Under the pieces are notes generated by a model. The model had not been told where the DNA came from, searched no databases, and saw nothing but the letters and a program-made list of their open reading frames with translations. The translations under genes were made by a program, and so were the position numbers. Positions 35,110 through 46,255 of a DNA stretch of 64,000 nucleotides are shown here, piece after piece. Each line of letters begins with the position of its first letter. Within the stretch, counting starts at the first letter, position 1. Origin of the DNA: Fragilariopsis cylindrus CCMP1102. Taxonomy: Eukaryota > Bacillariophyta > Bacillariophyceae > Bacillariales > Bacillariaceae. The stretch is from assembly GCA_900095095.1 (NCBI GenBank), contig FMBT01000301.1, forward strand, positions 186,001 to 250,000, given 5' to 3'.

Positions 35110-36948
35110 TTAGACTGCTCTCACGTTACAAAAGTCATTCGCAGGAGGTGGATTATAATTATTCGGATTGATCAGCGCAACATTGTTTTTTGCTTCCGCA
35201 GTAGCAGCAGCAGCAGTACTAGTAGCGGCAGTGGCAGTACCATCCCCTGTTACTGTAGTTCTAGCTGCTGTTTTCTTTGTTCCAGTAGGTATTGTTGTTG
35301 CACTAGCACTAACCACTGTTTTATAGGCACTCGCAAATGTACCATTACGTGATCGTGGTTGGACACGTTTTCGATTCGCATTAGCTTCATCCGTATCATC
35401 AAATCGAAATTTATCGGATCGTGTAGTTCTTGCAAATGTACCATTTGTTTTGGAATATTTATCATAGAGATGTTTCACAGCCGCAATGGAAATACTGGAA
35501 AAAGAAAGGAGAAAGAAAGCAGGTGAAAAGACAGCATGCACAAGGAATGTGTTTAGAGGTTTAAAAAGACGAACGATAGAATAGGAGGATATAAGAGAAT
35601 ATATACGTAGGAACACAAACAAAAATGCAATACATACATTTGTATAATACAATACAATACAATACAAAAAACACACACAGACTTAAGACTTGAAGACTAC
35701 TAGTACTTCGTAGTAAACTTACCCAAAGGCATAGGCGGTATCAATTAATGGATGACAATTTTTTAATCTTTTTTTTGGATCACCAATATGTGATAATAAG
35801 ATCGCTTGACTATAAATATCAAAAACTAAACGTTTTTCTTCCGCTTTTAATTGAGAAATTGAATGACCACCTGCGACACCACTATGCATTTTTTTAATGA
35901 CCGCTTCATGATGTTGTTGTTGTTGTTTATTTTTTATCTTCAAATCAATATTCTTGTTGATAGTACTATTATCTGGGCCTGCACTAGCTTCTTCTTTTGC
36001 TGCTGCTACTGTAGTCGTTATTGCCGGTGCCGCCGTAGTCATCGTATCATAGAAGATATCATCATTATCACGACTACCACCACTACCTGCCGCCGCCGCT
36101 GCTTCATTCTTCTTTTTCATGTCAGTATTACTGTTGTTGGCCGCACCAGCTGCTACTGCTACTGCTTGTGCTGCAGCTGCTGCTGCTGCTTGTACTTGTA
36201 CTTTTTTTTCTTGTTGATATTTTATTTTTTCTTGGGCTTGTTCTTGTAAGATATTCCGTGCTTCACGTCGCCGTAACCAACCACTTTTTAATTTCCGTCC
36301 ATTCATTAAATATAATAATAAGGGATTGGGGTCGGGATTGTGATCCGCACAATTTGGATTTAATAACGATAATGGCAACCACGACATCGTTTCCATTAAT
36401 ATTGCACGAACATGGATGATCCGTCGTTCCCCAGTAGTAGTGTCGAATCCTCTTTTTCGTTTATTGTTATTGTTATTCTTACTAGCAGTAGCGCTACTAG
36501 TAACAGTAGTCTCAGTCTTAGTAGTTGTCTTAGTAGCAGCAGCAGCAGCAGCAGTAGTTGTCTTTCCAGTAGGAGCAAGAGCGGCAATCTTTGCAGCAGC
36601 AATCTTCGCGGCGGAGTCAATCTTAATAGCAGCAATGGTCTTTGCTAAGGCAGTCTTTCTATTAAGAGTAGCAGTCTTTTTCGCTACTGCCGCCGTCTTC
36701 GCTAAGGCAGCCTTCGTAGCAGCAGTCGTCGTCTTCTTCTTCTTTTTAGCGGAGTGTGCTATTATTTTTGTTGCAACAGCAGGCGGTAGTTTCTTCTTCT
36801 TTTTCTTTTTCATCTTCATCTTATTCTTGTCACTACTGTTCTTTTTTTCATTCTGAGCCATATTATTGGCATTGCCGTCATTATTATTGGCATTGGTAGT
36901 ATTGGTATTGCTATTGGTATTAGTATTCTTGTTATTCGGTTCCATCAT
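35110..36948 (-). CDS. Ala/Lys-rich hypothetical protein (one intron)
   Basis: Exons 36948-35723 and 35494-35110 join across a 228-nt intron (GTAAGT donor, TTTTTCCAG acceptor) to give 536 residues in one frame. Around the junction it reads D-T-A-Y-A-F-G then I-S-I-A-A-V-K-H-L-Y-D-K-Y. The N-terminal 180 residues are Asn/Lys-rich and then histone-H1-like (K-K-T/A-A repeats), suggesting nucleic-acid binding or nuclear location. A conserved-looking stretch (R-R-I-I-H-V-R-A-I-L-M-E-T-M-S-W-L-P-L) sits mid-protein. Near the intron a helical region (E-E-K-R-L-V-F-D-I-Y-S-Q-A-I-L-L and the A-F-G-I-S-I-A-A-V segment) looks like a helix-turn-helix of the recombinase/transposase type, which I infer only from its shape. 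The C-terminus is basic, then Ala/Thr-rich. I recognise no named family. Confidence 0.65.
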
Positions 36949-38012
36949 ATTGTTTTGTCTTTGTCTTTGTCGTCTTTGTCTAGCTATGATGATCGTCGTT
37001 CTAATATTTCATTTATGTTATCATGCACCTGTGTTGTTGTCCGGTCATCGTAAAATAACACGACAGAAAGCAAAGCAAACAACTCTCTTCTCCATACGGT
37101 ACACTGTACAGCACTTGCAAAAATCACCGTACAAATAAATAATTATTTTAGAATTAACACTTGCTTTTACACGGTGAGAGAGGATGCCAGCTAGCCTCAA
37201 AATTTAAACAAAAATGACACGTGATTGAACTGCAGTAACTTACTGCGCGCTGTACTAGTACTTTACACGTTTTAAAGTAAAACAAAAAAATTGCATCTCT
37301 CTTGAAGAATGTTCCGGGTTCCTTCCTAAGATTTGTGGGGGCGGCAGGAGAGGATCTCCCTCAACTACTGTACGCTGTAAGTTTTATAATTCGACTGAGT
37401 CGACTAAATTGCTTCATATCAATTTTTTCAAACGTGCTTTCAAATCGGACTCAAAATTCAGGCAAAGCAACAAAACTGCTTTTTTTTTTTTTTTTGCATC
37501 ATTCGATGATGGATTCCCCCTCCGTCGTGAGAAAATCCAACGGGCGACAATAAGATGAACTTGACTTAAGCATTGACTTACTATATCTCTTCTTGTTAAT
37601 AAGGTAAACTAACAAAGCAACACTGCATTTTACCATCTAATTTTGGTATTGAAATAATGAGTAATCGTCTTGAATCAATATCACTACTAATACTACTGAT
37701 ACAACATCGACAATAACTTGCTACGATGATGATGACGATGATAACAATTTTGCGATCGATCAGCTACTAATCTATCTATATGCATAAACTAAACTATTAT
37801 GATCAACACAAACGGCAAACGACTGAAACATAAACCACTGTGCAAAAAAAAAGACTTCTAGCTAGCTAGTCTAGCTATAGTTAGCATAGTTATGCAGTAG
37901 CCTAAAAGTAATATCAAAAGTGTTCTTCTATTTTATGAACAGTATATACAATATATTATGCGTAATCGCCACTCCATCCCCTGTATTGAAAAACAACTCT
38001 TCAGTCAGTTAT
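36949..38012. other. intergenic, no gene seen
   Basis: Includes the leader of the Ala/Lys-rich gene and the 3' flank of the RING gene. A 17-nt T run lies near 37480. No gene or RNA recognised. Confidence 0.5.
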
Positions 38013-39161
38013 TTAGCAGGATTCCTGTTCCGGAAATAATGGAATACGAGTCGTAATAATGGCATTGTTGAAATCATCTAATGTCATAGAACAAAAATTA
38101 GTTCGTCGACAGGTTGGACATGAATTCTGTTCAATGATGATATTCGTAGTACTAGTATTAGAGGTACTAGTGGTACTACGGTGTTTCTCTTCGTCGTCAC
38201 TGCTACTGCTACTGATACTTGTACTACTACTAATAGTGTCATCAGTGTTATCACTGTGCTCAGTTTCGTTTCCAGTTGCATCTTCAGTTGCATCGTCATC
38301 ATCATTCGTATTATTGCTTGTTGTTGTTATTGTTTTTTCTTTTGGTCGATGTTTTGTGGTGAGATAATCAATCATACAACCTTCATGATATGTATGTGGA
38401 CAATCCTTATTTTCGGACCAAACAATCACATCATTTACGGCAAGTTCTTCAAAGCAAATGATACAGGTACCATCATTTGTCGTAGTAGTAGTAGTAGGGA
38501 TAATACATTTTTGCGGTGGTAGTATTCTTTTTTTCTTCATTCTATTACTGCTACTGCTACTACTACTGCTACTGTTACTACAGCAGCTGTCACCAAGTTC
38601 GATATCTACAAATATCTCACTACTTTCTTCGTGATGATTACTAACGTCTCCACTTTCACTACTCGTGCTTGGCATGTCCTCCTTCTTTTTCTTCTTCTTC
38701 TTCTCGCTTCTAGTAGTAGTAATAAAATGATCTTTTGTTAATATGATTCTATTCCCTTTTGAATTGAAGACACTTCTGTATACTTCTTTTCTTTCTTTAG
38801 TATTTAATTGTAGCATTGGATTTACATTTACTACTGCTTGTTTTTGTTGTTCTTCTTCCATTCTTCTTCCTACTCCTTCTCTTATTATTTGGATGGATCT
38901 TGCACTACGTTGCTGCTGACATTTGTCGCGATATTTTTGTAATAAACAATTATCAAATAAAATAAACAGCAAGAATAGCGTGAACATAAACATAAGCATT
39001 AAGATAAATGGAATAGTGATAGTTTCTTCCTGCTGTGGATGTTGCTGTTGCTGTTGCTGTTGAGCGATGTTGTTGATGAGGGCCATAAAAGGATGATCAT
39101 CGTCGTTCATTCCTAATGATGATGTGATGGTGTTGTTGATGCTGCTGCTGCTGTTATTCAT
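38013..39161 (-). CDS. membrane RING-H2 protein, paralogue A
   Basis: A 382-residue intronless gene from the ATG at 39161. The N-terminus carries one membrane helix (I-L-M-L-M-F-M-F-T-L-F-L-L-F-I-L-F), then a basic region and K-G-N-R-I-I-L-T-K-D-H-F, which is shared with the paralogue. The C-terminal third is a RING-H2 domain: C-I-I-C, then C-P-H-T-Y-H-E-G-C, then C-P-T-C. All eight ligands (C3H2C3) are present. The loop between ligands six and seven is about 85 residues of Ser/Thr/Asp-rich sequence, longer than the usual 4-48. It probably acts as a membrane-anchored E3 ubiquitin ligase. It is diverged but clearly homologous to the plus-strand gene at 43772; the two flank the DGAT2 gene facing each other. 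Confidence 0.83.
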   Translation of the reverse strand: MNNSSSSINNTITSSLGMNDDDHPFMALINNIAQQQQQQQHPQQEETITIPFILMLMFMFTLFLLFILFDNCLLQKYRDKCQQQRSARSIQIIREGVGRRMEEEQQKQAVVNVNPMLQLNTKERKEVYRSVFNSKGNRIILTKDHFITTTRSEKKKKKKKEDMPSTSSESGDVSNHHEESSEIFVDIELGDSCCSNSSSSSSSSSNRMKKKRILPPQKCIIPTTTTTTNDGTCIICFEELAVNDVIVWSENKDCPHTYHEGCMIDYLTTKHRPKEKTITTTSNNTNDDDDATEDATGNETEHSDNTDDTISSSTSISSSSSDDEEKHRSTTSTSNTSTTNIIIEQNSCPTCRRTNFCSMTLDDFNNAIITTRIPLFPEQESC

Positions 39162-40040
39162 TGTACAATTTTTATTTGCTGGTTAATTATATGGGTTTAT
39201 GTTTTAAGAAGAAGATAGGGAAATAATAGTGATCGAGTACACTGCATATATATTATGTGCATGTAAATGCGAGAACGGAGTGTGTTCTATGATGTGTTGC
39301 TACCAGTTACATTTTATTATGGAATGGTTGCGTCGAATGAATCGAATCGAACAGAAACAGATCACGTCACCCTCTAATACTTGCTTCACGCAGAAAATTG
39401 AATCTTGCATATTCTTCTCCTCTCACCAGTGCAGTGCAGCGCGCTCAAGAGTTCAATCGAAAGTTGCGATTGAATGAAGTGAGAGTTAGTCAGAGAGAAG
39501 ATGCATGGAAATTTTTTTTTGATCATTACGTGATGTTGCTTATTGTGTTCTTTTGCTTTAAATTATTATGAGATACTGGTTCTGTGGAGTGCACGCTTAA
39601 GTACGTCGTTGCACACAAAATAATTTTTAAAATAAATTTCCTAAATGATAACTTGAATTACTACGACGAACGATTGACGTCTGTCTGTCCCTATGACAGA
39701 AACGTCAAAAAAAGGCATAGAATTATGCGAACGCCGCAGAAAAGATCTTGAATCATCAATCAATAATAATCAATCTCTACTACCGGCACCGGTATGAAAA
39801 ATGAAAATATACACTGAAAAAAGATCTTGTGAATGAAGCAATGAAGGTAAACAAATAGTGAGTGATACCGATATAATTGCACAATCCATATACAGTATTC
39901 TACAACAACGGGGCAAGGAAGTACAGTAAACTAGCAACTCTTAACTCTCCTACCGGTAGATCGTGCCAGCATCACATACGTCAAAAGAAGGAAGCAAGGA
40001 AACAATCAAAGAAGTAAGAAGACAAACAAAATAAAATAAA
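39162..40040. other. shared upstream region of RING-H2 gene A and DGAT2
   Basis: A divergent intergenic region of about 0.9 kb that must hold the promoters of both genes. I see no TATA or known element that I would defend. No gene recognised. Confidence 0.5.
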
Positions 40041-42191
40041 ATGCCATCAACATCCAATAATGATCAACTCTTTGAAGGATTAGGACAAGGAACAAAAGAA
40101 AAATTCAATGTTATATTGGATTCGTTCCTGAACTTTGTCTCATCGTCGTTTGATAATTTCGCACCACAATCACGGTGGGAATTATTGTTTATGAAATCAA
40201 AAGTTTTTGCAAAACATTGGTTACCCGAGTTGTCGTATTTATTAGATCATGGATCATGGACGTTGAGTGAATTGATTCTTTTAATTTTAATTTTATTGTT
40301 GACATGTTCCTGGTATACGATTCGTGCCGATCGTATTAAAAACACAGAAGAATTCATTCATGGTCAGCAAGACGAAGAGCAGAAACAGAAACAGAAGCAG
40401 AAGAAGCAACGTGGAGAAAAGGATACAGCAGCAATGACAAAGAAAGACAATGCAAACGATCCCAACAATGACAAGGAGGAGAAATCCAGCAGTTGGCGGC
40501 CTTCTTTACCTTCCTTCGAATCTTCAACAACCAGTATCTTAAATCAACTAACGAGTTCTTTAAGCAATGTATCTACTATTCCAAATATACGTTCATTGGG
40601 ATTCTCAACAGGAACATCATGGGAAAGACGACTACAAACAATATCAATGTTTTCCTGTTCATTAGCATTTGTTATGCCTGGGTCTTTACTATGTTGGATG
40701 ACCGTATTACATTTTAGTGTATTATTACCATTTCATGTCTTTTTCGTACCTAATGATAGTACTGACAATAATGATTATGATTATGATATTCTACCATCAT
40801 GGTATAAATTAAAAACTGCTACGATATGTGTATCAATATGGATTTATATGATACATGCATTCCTCATTGATACATCACCAATCACTGGTAGCCGTGTAGC
40901 ATGGCTACGAAATGGATTTGTTGGTAAATTGAATATGAATTGGAATTGGAATTGGTGGAATTATGCTTGTGATTATTTACCTGTGGTATTAGTGAAAACA
41001 GCTGAATTGCCACCAACACAAACTGTACGGATTGGTAATAAAGTGTTTACCACACCAATGAAATATGTACTGGGTTATCATCCACACGGGATTATATCAG
41101 TTGGGGCATTTTGTTCATTTGCAACGGATAGTGTACGTACATTAGATCTATCAAAAGAATCAAAATCTAAAGAAGAAGAAACAGATGATGCAACAACGGC
41201 AACAACGACAACGAAACAACAACGTTCGTTACGACCATCAGCATTAAGTTTATTAGAATTAGAAGGAAAAGAAAAGGAAAACAAACAAATTCAAAGCAGT
41301 AGTAGTAGTAGCAATCAAAATAATAATAATAATAATCAACAACGTGGATTTAGTACATTATATCCAAATTTAGATCGTCGACTTGTGACATTACCAATTA
41401 ATTTTACAATACCATTTTTACGTGATTATTTTTTAGGATTAGGTGCCATTGATAGTAAAAAAGAAACATTTCGGAATTATTTAAATTTAGACCTACCAAT
41501 TGGTAGTACTAGTAGTAGTATGAATAGTACTTGTAAAACAAATCCAAATGAAGGTCGTGCGATGATTGTGGTTGTGGGTGGTGCAGCAGAATCAATGATT
41601 GCACATTCCAATAGAATGGAATTAGTACTACAAAAAAGAAGAGGATTTGTTCGTGAAGCTATAATGGCAAATGCTAATTTAGTTCCAGTATTAGGATTTG
41701 GTGAAACAAATTTGTATACATTACACGACGATAATAATAATAGTAACAATGATGATGATCATCAAGAGGATGATGACGACGACGATGATTCTTCAACGGC
41801 ATCGACTGCTGCTACAAGAACAACAACAATAATATCAACAATACAAAAACTTGTTAAAGATACATTTGGTATTGCTGTACCATTATTTACAGGACGGAGT
41901 TTATTCTTTAAAAGTTTAGGTATAATGCCACGTCGGTCACCTGTTGTGGTCGTTGTTGGTAGACCAATACCACCACCGACATTCAAACAACTGGATGGTA
42001 TATCGAATAAGAAATTCCATCCATTAATTGATAAAACAACAGATGAACCAATTAATAATCATGGAAAAATATTAATAGAATGGCATACAAAGTATGTACA
42101 TGAATTAGAAGAATTATATAATAAATATAAAGATGCAAAATGGAATCAACCAGGGAAAAAACGTCAACAATCTATGAGGATTGTACGATAG
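40041..42191 (+). CDS. DGAT2: type-2 diacylglycerol acyltransferase
   Basis: The enzyme transfers acyl-CoA to diacylglycerol, the last step of triacylglycerol synthesis, at the ER or lipid droplets. The 716-residue intronless frame starts at the ATG at 40041. It has an N-terminal hydrophobic segment (L-I-L-L-I-L-I-L-L-L-T), a charged low-complexity linker and a second membrane hairpin (about residues 195-275). The catalytic H-P-H-G follows at residues 347-350 in Y-H-P-H-G-I-I-S-V-G-A-F. Then come R-D-Y-F-L-G-L-G-A, V-V-V-G-G-A-A-E-S, R-R-G-F-V-R-E-A, P-V-L-G-F-G-E-T-N-L-Y and V-V-V-G-R-P-I-P-P-P, all standard DGAT2 blocks. It is about twice the usual length because of inserted Lys/Gln, Thr and Asn/Asp runs, including one between the G-F-G-E block and F-G-I-A-V-P. 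Diatoms carry several DGAT2 paralogues; I cannot say which this is. Confidence 0.93.
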   Translation: MPSTSNNDQLFEGLGQGTKEKFNVILDSFLNFVSSSFDNFAPQSRWELLFMKSKVFAKHWLPELSYLLDHGSWTLSELILLILILLLTCSWYTIRADRIKNTEEFIHGQQDEEQKQKQKQKKQRGEKDTAAMTKKDNANDPNNDKEEKSSSWRPSLPSFESSTTSILNQLTSSLSNVSTIPNIRSLGFSTGTSWERRLQTISMFSCSLAFVMPGSLLCWMTVLHFSVLLPFHVFFVPNDSTDNNDYDYDILPSWYKLKTATICVSIWIYMIHAFLIDTSPITGSRVAWLRNGFVGKLNMNWNWNWWNYACDYLPVVLVKTAELPPTQTVRIGNKVFTTPMKYVLGYHPHGIISVGAFCSFATDSVRTLDLSKESKSKEEETDDATTATTTTKQQRSLRPSALSLLELEGKEKENKQIQSSSSSSNQNNNNNNQQRGFSTLYPNLDRRLVTLPINFTIPFLRDYFLGLGAIDSKKETFRNYLNLDLPIGSTSSSMNSTCKTNPNEGRAMIVVVGGAAESMIAHSNRMELVLQKRRGFVREAIMANANLVPVLGFGETNLYTLHDDNNNSNNDDDHQEDDDDDDDSSTASTAATRTTTIISTIQKLVKDTFGIAVPLFTGRSLFFKSLGIMPRRSPVVVVVGRPIPPPTFKQLDGISNKKFHPLIDKTTDEPINNHGKILIEWHTKYVHELEELYNKYKDAKWNQPGKKRQQSMRIVR

Positions 42192-43771
42192 ATTTTTTCA
42201 AGAAAAAGTTTACAGTTTACTACGGCATGCACAAATGCATTACAGTACGTTTGCAGTCAACCCCCCCCCCCCCCCCCGGCTAGGTGATACACTGAATTTG
42301 TCGATTGGAACAACAGCGACATGGAACTTATAATGATATCATTATAAAGAACGGTGTCTCGTAGCAATATAAACAAAAAGAAATGATGAAAAAGGAAAAA
42401 CGTGAGAGAGAGAGAGAGAGTGAGAGAAAAGGAAGACGGAGATGTAATATGTACACAGATGACGATTTGTGTTATAGTATAAAAAAAGAATGGAAGGAAC
42501 TATAAAAATAAAGCCAACATTCCTCGTTGCTGTGTTCAGTTTTACTCGTACTTGCTTTCACGGTCCGGTCCGTCAATACAATTTCCCATTTATTTATAGT
42601 CTGTGAAGTAGGTGTAAAGTACAGTACCTAAGTTGTGAGCCATAAGTAGATCCTACTACTACTCCTAATACAGGATGCAGTAGGACCTATTAGCCTTTCT
42701 TAACACTCATGATTATTAGTATTTCATCAACTACTGTACTGTACGTAGTAGAATCAAGCCGTGCTTGCCTATTAAGAGCTTCGTAAAAGATCGCCTACGC
42801 GTACTGTATACCTTATTAAACCATGTAAAAAGCCCACCTTCGGGGAAAGACCGAAATCTGATTTATCATAGAAGAACATGAAGAACTGACAGATTTTTTT
42901 TTCCATCACTCGTCGTGATTTATGCTGAGGAGGGGGTTTCTTGGAAGTTGCGCGTGAACTAAAGAAATTTCTTCTTTTACGCAAAATTCAGTTCATAGTA
43001 AGTACTTGCTCACGGACAAAAATGTGTGAATATCTTTTTTTTAACTGCCGGTACCGGTACTGTAATGATAAATGCGGTGAAGACTCAATAATTAATTAGG
43101 CAATTTTTTTCTTTGAGAAACCTTTTAGCTCTTGAGAATTTTTTTGGACGCGCTTGAGAGAAGATTTTTCAATCTTTTGATTTATTGCTAAAGGATGTTA
43201 TAATGTTGCGTGAACTAGAGGTGACGTGAATGTTAATTAGATTTTATTACTCATTGTGATCTTGTTCTTTACGGACAAAAATATATTTCGCGTATTTTAA
43301 GTAGATAAAAAGACGCATAGTTCACTTAATGTGATGGTGCATCAGCGACAAAAGAACAGTTTGTTAATTAGATTAAACTAGTTATTGTGATCTTGTTCTT
43401 TAGGGATTTTTCACCCAAGGGTTTATTGGAAGTTAAGTAAATGAAGCTAAAGTGAACATTTTTTAGGTGAAGCATCACTTACTAGAACTTAAAGGCAAGC
43501 AAGATTTTTCTTTTTTCGCTCCTTCACCCATTCAATTGGAGTAGAGATACGTGAAGTGATGTAATCTCTTCGACTTATCAGGACTTATCGACATGCAAGA
43601 TATAATGTTGCGTGAACTAGAGTAGAAGTGATCTAATCTGTTCGACTTATTAGAACTTGACTCACACCATACCATGCAGCAACGTATCACACACAAATAC
43701 GTTTGTTCTTATCATAACATAACTTAAAAGCACAATAAACCAATATTAACCATCAAACAAACATTAGTACA
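42192..43771. other. intergenic with C tract and repeated boxes
   Basis: Contains an 18-nt C run at 42261-42278, a GA run near 42405-42426 and the repeated boxes described separately (43199-43655) just upstream of RING-H2 gene B. No gene recognised. Confidence 0.5.
43199..43655. repeat. interleaved repeated boxes upstream of RING-H2 gene B
   Basis: tataatgttgcgtgaactag occurs at about 43199 and 43600. A gttaattagatt box followed by attgtgatcttgttcttta occurs at about 43231 and 43362. gtgat(g/c)taatct(c/g)ttcgacttat occurs at about 43556 and 43628. They lie 120-570 bp upstream of the ATG at 43772, so they may be promoter duplications. Confidence 0.75.
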
Positions 43772-44935
43772 ATGAATCATATCAGTAGCATCATCAACAA
43801 CAACATCACATCATCAGGAATGAACGACGATGATCATTACGGCCAACAACAGCATCAAATATCATGGAAGGTATTCATTCCTGTTCCATTGTTTATATTA
43901 TTCGTTGTATCATTTGTTGTTCTTTTTTTGATTGATCAATGTCGACAACAACAACTTCAACAACAACACCGTGAAAGATCCCTAGTAAGAAGAGGAAGAA
44001 TGGAAGAAGAGGAAGCAAAAAACTCATCAGTAGCAAATCCAATGGTAAATTTAAGTACTAAGAGAAGAAAAGAAGTATACAAAAAAGTATTCAATTCAAA
44101 AGGGAATCGAATAGTATTAACCAAAGATCATTTCCACGTTAGTTATAGTACTAGTACTAGTACTAGTACTAGCAGTAGTAGAAGCGAGAGAAAGAAGAAG
44201 AAAAAAAATAGTTCAAGCAGTGGAGACGTTAGTAATCATCACGAAGACAGTGCAATATTTGTAGATGTCGAACTTGGTGGTAGTAGTTATGAAACTGACG
44301 AGATTACGATGCCAACAGCGGCTACAGGAATATCATCATCATCATCATCATCATCAATAAACGTGGAGCTCAACACGCGACCACAACAACAACAACAACA
44401 ACAACAACCGCTGGATATCCTTACTACAAATGATGGGTCATGTATTATATGCCTTGAAGATTTTGCCGTGGACGATGTTATTGTTTGGTCATCAGAAAAC
44501 AATAATGACTGTCCACACGTATATCATGAAGAATGTATGATAGACTATCTAACAACAAAACGTCGACCAGAGAAAACGATAACAACAAGCAATAGTACTA
44601 ATACAAATGGTGAGGATGCAACCGAAACTGAAACTGAGCACAGTGATTACACTAATAACACGAATGACACTAGTACAAATAGTAGCGATGGTGGTAGTGC
44701 CAGTGGTAGTGTCAATAGCAGCAACAGCAACGACGATGACGATGACGACGACGACGACCACGACCACGAAGAAGAGAAAAACAACACTACTACTACTACT
44801 ACTACCTCTAGTGCTATCATCATTGAACAGAATCCATGCCCAACATGTCGAAGGAATTTTTGTTCAATTACATTAGATGATTTTACCAACGCCATTATTA
44901 CTACTCGTGCTCCATTATTCATTGAAATTGAATGA
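43772..44935 (+). CDS. membrane RING-H2 protein, paralogue B
   Basis: A 387-residue intronless paralogue of the gene at 38013-39161 with the same order of parts. It has a single membrane helix near residue 32 (V-P-L-F-I-L-F-V-V-S-F-V-V-L-F), the shared K-G-N-R-I-V-L-T-K-D-H-F element, an S-x-S-G-D-V-S-N-H-H-E-x-S block and a C-terminal RING-H2. The ligands are C-I-I-C, C-P-H-V-Y-H-E-E-C and C-P-T-C. The inter-ligand loop is about 100 residues, rich in Asp, Thr and Asn, and differs in length and composition from that of paralogue A while the ligands and the following N-F-C-S-I-T-L-D-D-F tail are conserved. Likely a membrane-bound E3 ubiquitin ligase. The pair probably arose by inverted duplication. 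Confidence 0.83.
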   Translation: MNHISSIINNNITSSGMNDDDHYGQQQHQISWKVFIPVPLFILFVVSFVVLFLIDQCRQQQLQQQHRERSLVRRGRMEEEEAKNSSVANPMVNLSTKRRKEVYKKVFNSKGNRIVLTKDHFHVSYSTSTSTSTSSSRSERKKKKKNSSSSGDVSNHHEDSAIFVDVELGGSSYETDEITMPTAATGISSSSSSSSINVELNTRPQQQQQQQQPLDILTTNDGSCIICLEDFAVDDVIVWSSENNNDCPHVYHEECMIDYLTTKRRPEKTITTSNSTNTNGEDATETETEHSDYTNNTNDTSTNSSDGGSASGSVNSSNSNDDDDDDDDDHDHEEEKNNTTTTTTTSSAIIIEQNPCPTCRRNFCSITLDDFTNAIITTRAPLFIEIE

Positions 44936-45124
44936 ATGATGCTGACTAATATTTGTTTTCAATAACGGACGGAGTGGAGACAGCTAAATTGAATTAATAC
45001 TTTAGAAAAGATATGTTGTATATTATTACTCCTATTAGGTTTAACCCCCTTTCCCATAGTTACACACAGTACGGCACAATAGTACGATAGTTTTTGTTTC
45101 TATGAAAGAAAGAACCATGTTTGT

Positions 45125-45776
45125 TTAAAGAATACCACTACCACCATTACTTGAGTCTGATGGATTCAGCCAAGACGTACCATCAACCTTATGACTATTA
45201 TTTGTACTACCGCCACTATTGCCTTTGGAGGATTTCACTTGAATGGGAATACATACGTCCTCTGATAAAGTTGCAGGTGAAGTAGTATCTTGTAAAGCAC
45301 GATCATTATTATCATTACGACTATTGTTGTTGTTACTATGCGTCGTCGTTCTGAGCATCATCATACGTCGTGTTCGTGTTATATGCATTATATCAACATG
45401 ATCACCTAATTGTATTGTTGCTAATCCAGTTGCGATAACATTACCATCACTATCAAAGAATGAATCCTGAGAGGGTTGTGAGAGACACAAGAGTAGAGGA
45501 CGGTAGGATGGCGAGTGAGTAGAGAACGAGAACGAGAACACAAGAGAAGGCGCAGAGCAGAGCAGATCGAGAGAAAAGAGATACTGTACACAGCACAGCG
45601 AATTTGTAAGCATTTCGCTTTCACACGACAACATGAATGATGGAACAAGCAGCGGAGTTATTAAAAATATCGAAAAGGCAATAATATTATAATTTTCTTA
45701 CTTTAACACTTGGGCTTAATTTGTCGTATCGCACGCTGACCAGAGAAATATCTATATCAAAATGAAAATGGGACAT
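45125..45776 (-). CDS. small hypothetical protein (one intron)
   Basis: The open frame at the 3' side lacks a sensible start. A short first exon fits: ATG at 45776 to 45702 (25 codons, M-S-H-F-H-F-D-I-D-I-S-L-V-S-V-R), then a 235-nt intron (GTAAGA donor, CTCTCAG acceptor), then 45466-45125. Both ends are in phase 0 and the product is 138 residues. Across the junction it reads L-S-P-S-V-K then D-S-F-F-D-S-D-G-N-V-I-A-T-G, which looks continuous, with L-G-D-H-V-D-I-M following. The C-terminal half is Asn/Ser-rich. I recognise no family. The gene is convergent with RING-H2 gene B, 190 bp apart. Confidence 0.6.
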
Positions 45777-46255
45777 TATTAAAAAGGCCCAATAATATTT
45801 CTCTGCATACATAACTTCATCGTTCAGTCACAAGAAGAAACATCAATGTCATAGTGATACAACTCAAGTAAGTACTGGTACTCTTACTGCGTTTCTAATC
45901 GTGCAAACACCCCCGAACCATGCATACATACTGGTACAGATAACATTCATTCGCATTTCTTGACGAAAACATCAAATGAATTGACAGAAGTTATTAAAGT
46001 ACATACAAATAAATAGATAAAGAATTATCTCTCGTTCAAATTGATAGAAGCAATTAAAATTAAAGCACACAAAAAAATTAATTATTTCTCGTTTTCATCA
46101 ATCGAACATCAAATTGCTTCTACATTACTGAACAATAACGTTATCTATCTATCTATCTATCAGGCGGCGATCAACTCACACAAGACTATATCAATCGATC
46201 CAAATAATAATAAATTCGAAGCAAGCATACAACAAAAGCAGCAACTACATTCATT

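Noticed and set aside
42261-42278. C tract as a possible regulatory G-quadruplex
   Set aside because: A single homopolymer run without the four-block spacing; similar runs elsewhere vary in length between duplicated copies, which fits slippage.
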